A stretch of 64,000 nucleotides of DNA, taken from assembly GCA_036365145.1 (NCBI GenBank), contig JAEOAD010000034.1, positions 19,683,501-19,747,500 on the forward strand, in the 5' to 3' direction. The stretch is from Orientallactaga sibirica. Taxonomy: Eukaryota; Chordata; Mammalia; Rodentia; Dipodidae. The position numbers were made by a program, and so were the translations under genes. The notes beneath the pieces were generated by a model. That model was not told the origin of the DNA, ran no database searches, and saw nothing but the letters and a program-made list of their open reading frames with translations. Of this stretch, positions 24,802-35,700 are shown in pieces (positions within the stretch are counted from its first letter, which is position 1; each line of letters begins with the position of its first letter).

Positions 24802-25198
24802 GTCCGACGGTCCCCCCCCCCCTGCGCCCCTGCACCACCGCCCGGAGCTGCCAGCTTTGGGAGCCCCGGCGGGCGCCTCGACTTTCTTGCCTTCTTCACC
24901 CTTCTTGGACGAGCCCCCCCTTTTCCACTTGCTTTTTTTTTTTCCCCCCTCTCTTTTCTTTCTTGCTTTCCTCCTTAAGGTGTGCTCCACTCCCCCCGCC
25001 TTTGAAAAATACAGACCAACTCCTGGTTGGCAATTAATGTCTCTCCCGCTCCTTATCTGCCTTTTTTTCACGCCCCCCCCCCACAGCTGGGTCCCTTCCT
25101 TTCTTGTTTTATTTCATTTTATTTTATATGATTTCTAGATCTTTCAAAAAAAATCTCCTCTAAGACACCGATCCGCTGAATTCCCTCCCCCTCAAAGA
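24802..25198 (-). other. PAPPA: PAPPA 5' UTR (5' end inferred)
   Basis: This is the region between the start codon and the expected initiation site about 30 bp below the TATA candidate. On the minus strand it is purine-rich, with a G/A tract opposite the pyrimidine run near 24,930-24,970 and G-runs opposite 24,811-24,820 and 25,072-25,082. The only upstream ATG is at 25,115-25,117, and it opens a two-codon uORF. The transcription start is inferred, not observed. Confidence 0.6.
25109..25117 (-). CDS. Minimal upstream ORF (Met-Lys-stop) in PAPPA 5' UTR
   Basis: On the minus strand the sequence reads ATGAAATAA, 316 nt upstream of the main start codon. I find no other ATG in the 5' UTR between it and the main start. 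A two-codon uORF could mildly tune translation. It only matters if transcription begins upstream of it, as the TATA candidate suggests. Confidence 0.35.
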   Translation of the reverse strand: MK

Positions 25199-25224
25199 TG
25201 CTCTAATTTATTTATTTTTTGCGT

Positions 25225-25232
25225 CCTTTATA
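25225..25232 (-). promoter_or_regulatory. PAPPA: Candidate TATA box of PAPPA
   Basis: The minus strand reads TATAAAGG here, 424 bp upstream of the start codon. It would put initiation near 25,195-25,202 and give a 5' UTR of about 400 nt. Further upstream on the same strand are a FOX-type TGTTTAC (25,330-25,336) and an ATTGG-type CCAAT motif near 25,372. Matches of this size occur by chance, so this is a candidate only. Confidence 0.5.
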
Positions 25233-27330
25233 ACACAAGCCACAGCCCCCTTTCCCCCGTCCCCCTCCCCTCCCTCCTTCTTCACAAAATGAAAGGAAAG
25301 AGGGGGGGAAGAAATCCCTCAGAAGATGAGTAAACAAGCGAGTGCTAATCTGCTCCCGAGCGCTCCACCTTCCCAATTGAATGAGTCCCTGTTCAAACTG
25401 CGGGGATCATGAGTAATCGATCAGTTTAGAGAGGCCGAACTACCCAGCCTGCCTCCACTTTGCCTTCGCCTCCTTTCCTTCACTCCCGCTTCTCCACCCC
25501 CTCTTTTTTTTTTTTTTTAAGACAATCTTAAAGTAACAATTTAATGAAATTCTGTACACACCCCCTTACGGTCCTCCCTGCTCTCCTCATTCCAGCTCAA
25601 AACACACATTCCTGTTTTTGTTTTGTTTTGCTTGCTTTTTTTTCCTTCTTCATCCCCGCCTCTCATTTTTTTCTTTTTCTGTTTTTTTTTTTTTCTTCAT
25701 GGCAGGAAAAAGAAAATCTATGTTTTCTCTCAAGAGCCCCTGTGCACTTTGCTAGTAAACCTCATCCTTTTCCACAACACAAAAAGACTCTTAGAACTTG
25801 ATTCTTGGATTGTTTTTGATAGTCACTCGTCCTTGGTCCTTGGTCTGTTTCTCCCACTTTCCTTCTATTCCTCACTTATTCTCACTTCTCTTTCCCCCCT
25901 CTCCATTCCTTTCGCTCTTCCTTTCCCTTTCTCTTGCCTTCCCTGTGGTTTCTGCTTCTCTCCTATCCTTCAATAGCATTAAAGTTATGTAATGATGAGA
26001 GTCCCCTCTTCCCAGAGCCCCCTTGCTGCCAGCTTCTGGCTCCAGAAGCCCAGAGGTTGTTTGCAAAATCCTCAAGGAATCATCAGAAAACAAAGGACAT
26101 CTGCCTTTTAGAAACTGCACACCCAGCAACACTGTGTCTGATTTTTCCCCAAATACTCTTAAATATTCTCCTGACTGGTGGAAATTGTTTTTTCATCTTA
26201 TATAAACATGAAGTATATAGATTTTCTCTAATTCAGCCTAAGAGATTCAGGCCCTCTGACCTTGTCCAAGTCACAGGTAAGGAGCTTCACCTTTAGATGT
26301 GTTTTTGAACTGGGACATACATGCTGTATATATGTATATATTTTTTTTCATTTTTTTCTCCCTCTTTATAGAACTCAAAAGCTCCCCCTTATGGCAAAAC
26401 AGTTATTTTCCCCTCCAAGTGTTTAATAAGTTCAAATGACTTAGCGGTGGTGGATTACAAATGATTAGCTACCAGTCTGTCCAAATAATGTAATGATGAC
26501 ATATGCCTTGAAAAGCGGATAGTGTGCTCAAAATCTGGGGGGAAGTTGATGTCAAGAACCTGTGACTTTCTTCCTGGTGGTGTCCTCAGAGCTGTTCCAG
26601 ATCCCTCCTGAAGGTTGGGATGTCACTACATGCTTCAGGGAAGGACAAAAGCAGTGGAGAAAATGTCCTGGTAGAAGTATAAAGATTTGTAAGATGAGCA
26701 GTGACTAAGACACCCCCTCCATAAACTCTGGAAAGTGGAATGCAGGGATTACAGTGCTGTCTGTTAATGGGATAGCCCACGTTCACATATCCCTGGTGTG
26801 GGAAGAACATGCCATATAGTTTTGTGCTAACAGTGTTTGGATTCAGTTTCTTTAGTTATAAAATTCAAACTACACTATTTTACTGTAGATGCTTTTACAG
26901 AGTGGCTGGAAACAAAGAGATTTCGTGTGTGTAGTACCATGGATGAGGAGCATGCCTAGGCGGATGTCTCATTTTCTTCAACTCTACGTCACTAGATAAG
27001 TGAGGAAAGAGCTGGGATGAACTACATCAGTTCAGTAACAAAAATCCCTCTTCCTTCCCAGTGAAGTGTGACCAAGGTCCACTGTAGATTTGGAAACTGT
27101 CTCCCCAGGGTGGAGCAGTTTTGAATATTCATGGACGTTTGGTATTCTATCAACTTTCCAATAAAGAGTGAGAGCAGGAGTCTTTTAATTTACTTACATG
27201 TAATGAAGTTTTTATTTGCTTACATATAAGGTAATACTTTATCATGGGTTTCTATCTCCATTTCACTTCATCACTTAGTATCTTGTGGAGTTATATCCAC
27301 TCTTCATGGTTCCATTTTGTCCCATTATTA
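25233..27330. other. PAPPA 5' flank, unique sequence
   Basis: T/C-rich low-complexity runs at 25,240-25,300, 25,505-25,518 and 25,630-25,700, then unique AT-rich DNA. The proximal 200 bp carry FOX- and CCAAT-like motifs. No transcript in the opposite direction is recognisable. Confidence 0.5.
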
Positions 27331-27334
27331 AATA

Positions 27335-27563
27335 TCTTATTTATTTACTTATTTATTGGAGAGAGAGTAAGAGAGAGAGAGAGAGACAGGGAGGGAGGGA
27401 AAAAGAGAGACAACGGGCACGTCAGGGCCTCTAGCCACTGTAAACAAATTTCAGAAGTATGTGCTACCATGTGCATAAAGCTTACGTGGGTATTGGGGAA
27501 TTGATCCTGGGTCCCTAGGCTTCATAGGCAAATGCCATAACCACTAAGACATCTCTCTAGCCC
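27335..27563 (-). mobile_element. B2-superfamily (DIP-like) SINE
   Basis: The minus strand starts GGGCTAGAGAGATGTCTTAG. The + strand begins with ATTTATTTACTTATTTATT (tail) and a GA-rich run, the complement of the (CT)n seen in the + copies. Confidence 0.88.
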
Positions 27564-27775
27564 ACATTTATTCCCAGTACCTCATTTACACACAATAGCT
27601 ATTCCACCACTCTGCTACTGAGCTACATCCTCAGCTCTCTTTTTACTTTTGATTTTGAGATGGAGTTTCACTAAGTTGCCTGAGATGGCCTTAAACTTGT
27701 TACTTAACTGCCTAAACCTCTGGAGTAGCTAGGATTATAGGTCTGTGCCATAAGGCCCTGTGTTTTTGCTCTTCT
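27564..27775 (-). mobile_element. B1/ID composite SINE
   Basis: On the minus strand a B1 head (TATGGCACAGACCTATAATC) is followed by an ID-like part (GCTGAGGATGTAGCTCAG). It directly abuts the DIP-like SINE. Confidence 0.78.
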
Positions 27776-28234
27776 TTCATAATTTATAGAAGAAACACCA
27801 TCAGGTCGTGTGAGAGTCAAGAAAGTAGAGCAAGATTGTCACCTGTGTGAGAGCTTTGGATGTCATTTTTCTTTCAGGAGAAATGCAAAGACAGGAGCCA
27901 AATATTCATAAGGTCACTTGTAAGTCTGAAATATAACAGAGGCCCCATTTCTGTCATAACAGTTCTCATCTAATCATTCCATATTGGCTTATGCCCTGAC
28001 CCAAAGTCCTCAGGGGTTCTCTTAAGTTTCTGGTGACTTCTGCTCCTGAAACTTCTTTCACTCTGTTCCTTATTGCTTAAGATACACTCCTTTAGCATTT
28101 ATTTTATTTGGTAATAATGGAAAGCAATATAGGTTACCAGAAAGGGTATAGAGTTTTACTAAAAGTTAAGAGAGTACGAGCAAATTAGAGCCTTAAAGAC
28201 TGGAAGGATTTGAATTTGCATAGATAAAGGGTGG

Positions 28235-28390
28235 CTCAAAGTACATATTTCAAAGTCACCATGACCTGGGTTCTTATGACCATGAGCAAGTTGCTTCATT
28301 TTTCTGAGTCTCAGTGACCTTACCATGATATTGTCATGAGGATTAAATTAGCATGTTATGTGACATACTATGTGCTCAGAAAATGCATCC
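28235..28390 (+). mobile_element. MIR SINE
   Basis: Classic MIR order: ACCATGAGCAAGTTGCTTCA, TCTGAGTCTCAGTGACCTTA, ATGAGGATTAAATTAGC, then GTGCTCAGAAAATGC. Confidence 0.8.
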
Positions 28391-28892
28391 CCTTCTTGTT
28401 TTAAGTGGATCTAAATTTAATGGCTTACTGAGTGTCTTTGCTATCATTCCTTTAGAGCAAGTATCTTATCTACTTCTTATTTCCATACAGATAAATTGTT
28501 TTTGTCTCAGAATTCCTAGGGTCAGCCTTGTCTGCCTGGTAGAACTTGGTACTAAATGTGATAGTATCTTGCATTGTTCTTGATGTCTTGCTTATATCTT
28601 TCCGCCAAGATTAGAATGTTTCAAAGGCAAGGATTTCCAAGGGTCATTTCAGTCACCTGCTCAAAGAACCTTCACTATCACATAGTCCCCCACAAGCCTG
28701 AAGGGCTCCCTCCTCTGGGCTCTCATAGAACTTCCGCTGAATTTCTAGCAGCATGTGGCCAGTCAACTTACTATGCTTAATTACCTATCTTCTCTGAACT
28801 TGGCTATCTCAAGAAGGCATCAATATTGTTTTCCCCCATATACCCTGTTCAGTGCTTTGTACACACCTGCTGGTCCTATACCAATGTTGAAT

Positions 28893-28927
<35 letters not shown>
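28893..28927. repeat. (GT)n microsatellite
   Basis: About 17 GT units. Confidence 0.92.
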
Positions 28928-28928
<1 letters not shown>

Positions 28929-30129
28929 CTCCTATAGTCTAAATCATGTTGCTATAAAACACACTAGGTTCTCAATGCATACTTAATGTTATTTAACTAC
29001 TCCATCTTCCTAGTTCTTGGTGTTAAAGATAGACCAGTGGACATCCTGTCAGGTCCTAAGTGAAGTTCACTGGCTGCTCAAGTGAAAGTCAGTAAGAAGT
29101 ATGTAGACTTTGGAGTAGAATCAATTGGAATCAAATCTTTGCTAAGTAACGATTCTAATAACAATTTACCTTTATTGAGCATGGACTAAGTTTTGTGTAA
29201 ATGCCTCTTTTCAGAACAGACCCCGATAATCCTTATAACAGGCTTGCAGAGTAGGTTTAATTATTATCCTAACCTATAGAAGACAGAAGAAAACAGAATT
29301 AGATTAACTATATAGTAGAGAATGCAGCCAATCTAGATGTAACACTACATAGCAGCTTAAAAGACGAGGAAAAAGTCAAGTCATTTGTATCACATTTGTC
29401 ATTTTTATGGGTTCCATAGGGTTATCTGGGAGATTAAGTAGGACAATGGCTGTCATGTTATACTATGACATGACTTGACATGTTAGTGAGTGTTGGATAA
29501 ACATTAGCTTCTTTACTTCTCCTGAACAGTAGATTAATTGTATTAATGTAACATGTAAACTAGACCTGATGATTGTGATAATAGTACCAGAAATATTAAT
29601 GACTCTCCAATACAGATTGCCTACTGTGTATCTCTTAGTAATAATAATTTTATAAATTGACTAATAAGTTTTTCACTTTTCACATAGTTATGAGGTATCT
29701 TTGAATTCCGTTTTATCTTAATTACTCAGAAGTTTACTCTCATCCTGCTATTTTCTTAAATGATGTTAAAAATAAAATTTTAGCCCAGAGTACTTTTAAG
29801 AGTCTCCACAATCCTCCTGTCAAAACAAAACACATGATTTAATAATTGCTGCTCTGAGTCCAGAAGCACAAAGCAAGAGAGCCAGTGGTCACAATGTTTT
29901 CCCAAGGCAGAAGTAGAAATGAAGTGAGAAGTTTGCATTGTCTGGAAGTGGAGCTGGCAAGATCATTGCATTTCCTTTGAAATTTTTTGAACTTATTTCA
30001 TTCAGGAATGAGAAACTTTATAATCAGCCAATTCCTCTCTTGGTCTTTCTTCAAGCTTACACGTAGGAAGCGGAAATGGAAAATTCTAGATTCTAGTCCT
30101 AAGAGTACCCTGTATCTTAGTTACCTAGA

Positions 30130-30255
30130 ACATTCCTTTCTTTTTCTTTCTCCTCTTTTCCTCTTTCTTCCCTTCCTCCCTTCCTCCTTCCCCCTCCCTC
30201 CCCCCTTTCCTTCCTTCCTTCCTTCCTTCCTTCCTTCCTTCCATCCTCCCTCTCC
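30130..30255. repeat. Polypyrimidine (CCTT)n repeat
   Basis: An imperfect C/T array ends in about nine perfect CCTT units at 30,205-30,241. A TGTATG-rich stretch runs to about 30,330. Confidence 0.9.
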
Positions 30256-30384
30256 TTCCTTTTCATGTGTATGTGTGTGTGATGCACATGCTTGTAAGTA
30301 TGTATTTGTATGTATGTGGGCACATGTGTACACTTGCATATGGAGGCCATAGATTGATGCCAGGCCTATTCCAAATATCCCTCT

Positions 30385-30595
30385 GTATATTACCTTTTGA
30401 GACAGAGTTTCTCAGTACATCTGGAGCTCACCGACTTGGGTAAGCTTTAGGGGTCCTCCTATCTTCACCTTTTTAGCACTAGGATTACAGGAGTTGCCAA
30501 CATGCCTTGCTTTTACATGGGTGCTGGGGGTTTGAATTCAGGTCCTCACACACTTATGCAGCACTTTAACCACTGAGTCCTGTCCCATTCTCGAG
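30385..30595 (-). mobile_element. B1/ID composite (B4-like) SINE
   Basis: The + strand reads TTTTGAGACAGAGTTTCTCA, then a B1 body, then TTTGAATTCAGGTCCTCACA and TTTAACCACTGAGTCCTGTC, i.e. a B1 half and a tRNA-like half on the minus strand. Confidence 0.75.
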
Positions 30596-30829
30596 TTTTT
30601 TTTTTTTTCAGCATGGCATTCCAGTTGAGGATGAAGACTTCTGATTAAATGTCATGTTGTACTTTCTCATTTGTCAAAATTATCATTTTCTGACATAGAG
30701 CTTGGATAGCCAGTGATGAAGGTAGTAGAATAGATGATTATCATTTTTTTGATTCCATAGTTGACATTTTTACTCTCTGAGTAATAATAATTCACTCTAA
30801 TTCATGATGAAAAACTGTCCTGATTGGTT

Positions 30830-31010
30830 ACATATATTGTTCTATCTAACCCTCAGAACCATGATCTGTGGTTTGTTGTTCTTCTCATTGTGCAGATGTA
30901 AGATGATTGAAGCTTAAAACAATGAGATTCAAAAGAAGTTAGTTAGATTCTATGACCCACTTGAATCCAGATCTATCTGACTCCAAAGTTCACATTCTTA
31001 ACTTCTTGGC
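30830..31010 (-). mobile_element. MIR-type ancient SINE
   Basis: Diverged reverse MIR: TAACCCTCAGAACCATGAT, CATTGTGCAGATGTAAG, a GATTCTATGACCCACTTGAA block, then CCAGATCTATCTGACTCC. Confidence 0.6.
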
Positions 31011-31269
31011 TGGCCCACTTCTAATCCACTGTTAATCTTTCAATTGTTTAGAGCTGGAAACAGAAAATTATCTCCAAAATCTAGAACAGGAAGCTTTGTG
31101 AGAAACCAGAACTAGGGAATGGGAGGTGTTCTCTTCTTTTTGGTACATTTTGCCTTGCTTTGCTCACCAGAAAGAAAAATGTTTGATAACCACTTTCTGT
31201 TTAATTCCAGTACAAACATAACTTGTGGCTTCCTCAAGAAGTCTTAAGTCACATAATGAACAAAGCTTT

Positions 31270-31542
31270 CAACCCCTTCCTTCATTCCTCCCTTCCTCCC
31301 TTCTTCCCTCCCTTTCTCCCTTCTCCTTCCTTCCCTCTCTCCCTCCATTACTCCCCTCCCTCCCTCTCTCTCTTCCTCTTTTCTTTTCTTTCAGAAATTT
31401 CAGAATCTCCCTCTCTCCCTTCTCCTTCCTTCCTTCTTTCCCTCCTTCCCTCTCTCCCCCCATTACTTCCCTCCCTCCCTCTCTCTCTTCTTCTTTTCTT
31501 TTCTTTTCTTTTCTTTTCTTTTCTTTTCTTTCAGAAATTTCA
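31270..31542. repeat. Duplicated polypyrimidine minisatellite
   Basis: A long C/T stretch in which a unit ending TTTCTTTCAGAAATTTCA occurs twice, with TCAGAAATTT at 31,391 and 31,531. The second copy has an expanded (TTTTC)n. Confidence 0.85.
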
Positions 31543-31739
31543 CAATCACTGTCCAAATGGTCTCTATTCATATCAACTGACATTGAAGGTATGCAATACA
31601 TTGGTATTTGGTGAAGACTTTTCCTTGGAGAATTAATCCAGAAATGCTTTGTGATGATCTCCATCTACATCAATTAAGAATACTGTAACGTGTTAGCACT
31701 TTCCACTTGCCACCCATGGATGGAACCCGTATTCTTACA

Positions 31740-31880
31740 ACTCAATTGCATTGGTTTGGCTTTGTTTGAAAATTAGAGGAAAAATGATTCAGAAAGAGGG
31801 AGCAATTTACCCCAAGACACCAAGCTACTTGACATATATCAAGATCAGTTCTCTAACTCATGTCTTTTACTCTAATCTGG
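31740..31880 (-). mobile_element. MIR-type ancient SINE
   Basis: Reverse MIR-like core with AGAGGAAAAATGATTCAGAA and GAGCAATTTACCCCAAGACA. Confidence 0.5.
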
Positions 31881-32636
31881 TGAAAAGTCACTGTCCCAGT
31901 AACATTTTCTCTTGATTAATCATTAAAACATATCATTCCTGGAGTATTTTTTATCTTTCTTTCTGCTGTACTCTTGGGTGTATGTGCTTGTTTCCATGCT
32001 TATGCCAGAATTTAAGCCTCTTGAAGATAATTTCTCAGTCTTGTACCTTTTGCCACCCAATATAGAGTGTTCCCTTTGGGACTTATGCTAAGTAAGAGTA
32101 CACTGAACATTTGATGGCCCCCATAAACCCTGGATAAGTATGAGTTCTGGTAAAATGCCAAGCTTCTTCCAGATCACCTCAGATTACATCCTTCTAACTC
32201 TTCAGACCGAAGGGGAGAAAGATATAGCTCTTATAGGAAGTCTCCCTTCTGCTCTCTGCCATCTGTGTTAATCTCTTCTGAAGCTCTCATCTGCAAGCAA
32301 GCCAGCCAGTACTATATATAGCCTTATATCACTGCTTCTCTTATCATAGTTCTGGCTAGATGGCATTTGGGAAGGATGTTAGTATATTTCATACAAGTCT
32401 ATTGTCATTTCTTTTTAAACCAAAAGTCTTTTGCAACCTGTTTAATCAGTTCTCCCCCCTTTCTCTCTCAACAAATAAAGATTCATAGAGGGGAAAGGAC
32501 TCTCCCAAAGTCACATCCAAACCATTTCAAAGAGTCAATGACTTTTGGTTCCAAAGCCAATGTACTTTATAATAAAATATTGTCTACCTTATTGCAAGTG
32601 TTAATAATTCATTCATTCATTAAAAAATAACTTGTC

Positions 32637-32790
32637 AGGCTGGAGAAATAGCCTAGCAGTTAAGTTCTTGCCTGTGAAGCCTAAGGACTCCAGTTCAAGG
32701 CTCAATTCCCCAGTACCCATGTAAGCCAGATGCACATGGTAGTGCAGGCATCTGGAGTTCGTTTGCAGTGGCTAGAGGCCCTGGCGTGCC

Positions 32791-32836
<46 letters not shown>

Positions 32837-32862
32837 AATAAGTAAATAAATAAATAAATAAC
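32637..32862 (+). mobile_element. B2-superfamily (DIP-like) SINE, intact copy
   Basis: The head GGCTGGAGAAATAGCCTAGC carries a Pol III A-box-like region, and AGTTCAAGGCTC is the B-box position. The body contains AAGCCAGATGCACATGGTAG and GAGTTCGTTTGCAGTGGCTA. Next come a (CT)n of about 22 units at 32,790-32,834 and a TAAA-repeat tail. This is the reference for the other copies and the main clue to the rodent lineage. Confidence 0.92.
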
Positions 32863-33689
32863 TTGTCATGTGCCTGGCATTTTGCTAAGGTCTAGCTGGA
32901 ATGATTCCCCTCTTTGGTTATTATTATCATTATTACTAATATTTTATAACTACTGTTGCCTTTATATGGTGCTTATATATTATATTATTTATTATTTACA
33001 ACACTATTAAATGGCAGGGACTATGAGTATCTGGATTTTCCACGGGAGAAAAATATCTTCAGAGCACTGTATGAATTTGTAATAACCAAGACTCACAGGT
33101 GATTGACTATAAAACTCATGTTCTTAACCTTTAAGATTACTACAGTCACAGAAGTTCTTTATAGATAGCTTGAGCTTTACAGTACCCTAAGCCATTGTTA
33201 AATTTCTTGACATAGAAAACCAAAAATGGATAGCCCTCCTAGATGTGAACTGTACTGAAGTGTAATCTGCAGTGACTCTAGAGTACCTGTGAAGATCAGG
33301 ACTTTCTGAGCCTAAAGAACTCACTCATGAAGACATGTCCTTCCTGGCTCATGTGAAGCCAGTTAGCAAACTCTTAAGGTTATAAAAGCACTGGTAGAAA
33401 GAAATAAAACATGTTGGCTGGGCCCACACAGGCTGGATTTGAATTGGGACTCCATGGCCACATGCAGACTTTGCTCAGGGCATTCATTGGTTAAAGGAGG
33501 TAGGTCACTAACACCAAGTTCCTTTAGGGTTTCTGTGAGGATCAAAGGTGTCAATATCCACTAAGTACTTGAAGCTTGTTTGTAAATGTTCATTTAGGGT
33601 GAGTCATTTTTATTTTCAGTCTTTCTACTGCATTTTCTCCACTTCTTAGAAGCATCCTTGAATAAAAATAAATGTAGCATTCTTCTTGC

Positions 33690-33960
33690 TAATTTAAGAA
33701 ATATTTATCAGCCATCCATTGGGTACCAGACATTAGGCTAAGTACCAAGGATTCAAATGTGACTCACATCTTCCTTAGCTTATCTATCTAATAATATTAT
33801 TAGGGGACATATGTTACGGATCCATAAGTGCTAGGTGCTAGGTTAACCTTTTCCATCCCCCCAACAGAGGCTCAAGTTAGTGTCCTCACTTTACAAACAA
33901 GAAATCAAACAAAACTTACTGTTCACAGTTCATACTCAGGAAGTTTGGGATCTAGTCCAG
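33690..33960. mobile_element. L2/MIR-type ancient repeat
   Basis: AATATTTATCAGCCATCCATTGGGTACCAGACATTAGGC resembles an L2 3' end. It is followed by a reverse MIR-like TCCTCACTTTACAAACAAG. Weak. Confidence 0.5.
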
Positions 33961-34669
33961 GCCCAGCCCTGTACTACTCTACACTGACAACACGAAACAA
34001 CCACCCATAAGGCAAGCCTAATAGGATTTGGGGTGTGGGTATTAGGGTGGCTCACATTGAGAGACTCCTGTGGGAAGAGAATGGAAAGCCCAGGGCAGAA
34101 GTACAAGAATAAAACAATGGAGGTGTACTTTTTGTGTGGTCTATGCTATTTCTCTTTAATTTTCACATTGATAATCTAGTATTCCTTCAGGATCCACTTC
34201 ATATCACAAAATCTATGGACATTCAAGTTTGTTATTAAGTGTGTTAGTTTTTTATATACAATTTATGTAATCCTCCTCTATATTTCAAATTGTCTATAGA
34301 TTGCTTATAATACCTAATATAATACAAACTACATATGTACATGAAGAATACTGATAGGAAACTACCCATACATGTTCAGTATGCACATAACCCTTACTGA
34401 CCTACATATATGGTCTGGGCTGGCTAAATCTGTGAATGCAGAACCCATGGACACAGAGAACCAAGTACATACTTACACATTAATTTTATTTGTTTAAAAA
34501 AGAGGTCAACACTTGAAGGTGAATTAGTGACACAGATTTTTTTATACCAGGTCTACCTCAGAATATGCTCAATGATTCCTCTTCTATGATGTTATTTGAA
34601 AATAAGGACCTTACTTGAAAAGGTGTAATCACTGTAATCACAGGAATCTTGTTCAACTTACTAATTTAT

Positions 34670-34802
34670 TACTTTGTTTTGTTTCTTGAGACAGGGTCTC
34701 ACTGTATAGCTGAAGTAGGTCTTAAACTCCCATTTCTTCTGCCTCAGCCTCCCTGGTGCTGACGTTATAGGCATGTGCACCATCATATCCAGTGTACCCA
34801 GT
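34670..34802 (-). mobile_element. B1 SINE
   Basis: The + strand reads GAGACAGGGTCTCACTGTAT, then GCCTCAGCCTCCCTGGTGCT, i.e. a B1 on the minus strand. Confidence 0.85.
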
Positions 34803-34869
34803 GTAATAGCTCGTGAGGTTATCTGAGGATTTTGGGTAAATTCATTTGACTACAGAAGTTTTGCTTTCA

Positions 34870-35117
34870 TCTGCTCTTTTATTTTATTTTCTTTTTCTTT
34901 ATTTATTTGGGAGAGAGAAATAGACAGGGAGAGAGAGAGTAAGAGAGAGAGAGAAAGAGAGAGAATGGGCACACCGGGGCCTCCAGCAGCTGCAAATGAG
35001 CTCCAGATGTGTGTGCCTTCTTGTGTATCTGCCTTATGTGGGCTTTGGGGAATTGAACCTGGGTCCTTTGGCTTCTCAGGCAAGTACCTTAAACACTAAG
35101 CCATTTCTCCAGCCCTC
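34870..35117 (-). mobile_element. B2-superfamily (DIP-like) SINE
   Basis: The minus strand begins AGGGCTGGAGAAATGGCTTA. The + strand has the tail TTTATTTATTTGGGAGAG, a (GA)n, and GAATGGGCACACCGGGGCCT. Confidence 0.92.
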
Positions 35118-35479
35118 ATGTACTCTTTCTAACACCTTCTCTGTCATCAGAAAGTGGTAAGCATACCGACATCTTTTCAAACATAAGGCTAACTCCTAAG
35201 GACAACTTCCTGGACATCTAAGCAATTGTCCTGACATTACCCTCCCACTCTCTCCTCTGTATACAACTTACTGTCACACTCTGGGAAAGTGAAGTAACAG
35301 CATGCCCTTCTCTTTGCACAGCGTAGTGATAAAAACAACACAATCCAAAGTAGTCAATATTCTCACACTAAGGTGCACCCCTGAAGACACAGTGCCCTAG
35401 CTTTGCAGTCTTATGTAAATGTCTCTTTTGGCCAAGTCGGATGTAAATACCTAGAGAAGGGATTTTTGTGTCTTGGAAA

Positions 35480-35700
35480 CAGGCTTGAGGGCACAACAAG
35501 TTGAGTTGAAATCCTTGCTATGTCACTTATGAGTTACATGCCCCTGGCCAAATTACCTCAGCTCTTCCTTGGTCTCCATTTCCTTACCTGTAAATAGGCT
35601 TAAAATTACCTCCTTTGCAGGGTTATTGTAAAGCATGAGTGAGATAGCTCAGTAAAGCCCCTGGCTCAGTGCCTAGCACAGAGGACATGCTTTGAGATGC
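35480..35700 (+). mobile_element. MIR SINE
   Basis: Well-preserved MIR: TATGTCACTTATGAGTTACA, CTGGCCAAATTACCTCAGCT, CATTTCCTTACCTGTAAATA, GCAGGGTTATTGTAAAGC, then CTCAGTGCCTAGCACA. Confidence 0.85.

Larger units (their letters stand above)
24130..24900. promoter_or_regulatory. CpG island over PAPPA exon 1
   Basis: Very GC-rich sequence with dense CG dinucleotides, including an imperfect CGG run near 24,590-24,620, spans the coding exon and its donor flank. Just upstream, past 24,900, composition changes to T/C-rich low-CpG sequence. A CpG island over a first exon is the usual sign of a promoter. Confidence 0.85.

Noticed and set aside
24136..24978. 280-codon plus-strand open frame across PAPPA exon 1
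   Set aside because: It is antisense to a confidently recognised exon in a CpG island. Its Pro/Arg/Ala-rich composition is the complement of GC-rich coding DNA.
27335..27563. tRNA gene
   Set aside because: The tRNA-like A/B-box region is the head of a SINE with body and tail. No complete cloverleaf is supported.
30121..31664. Lys/Glu/Arg- or Ser/Pro/Leu-rich frames of 72-137 residues
   Set aside because: They are translations of CCTT/GGAA simple repeats.
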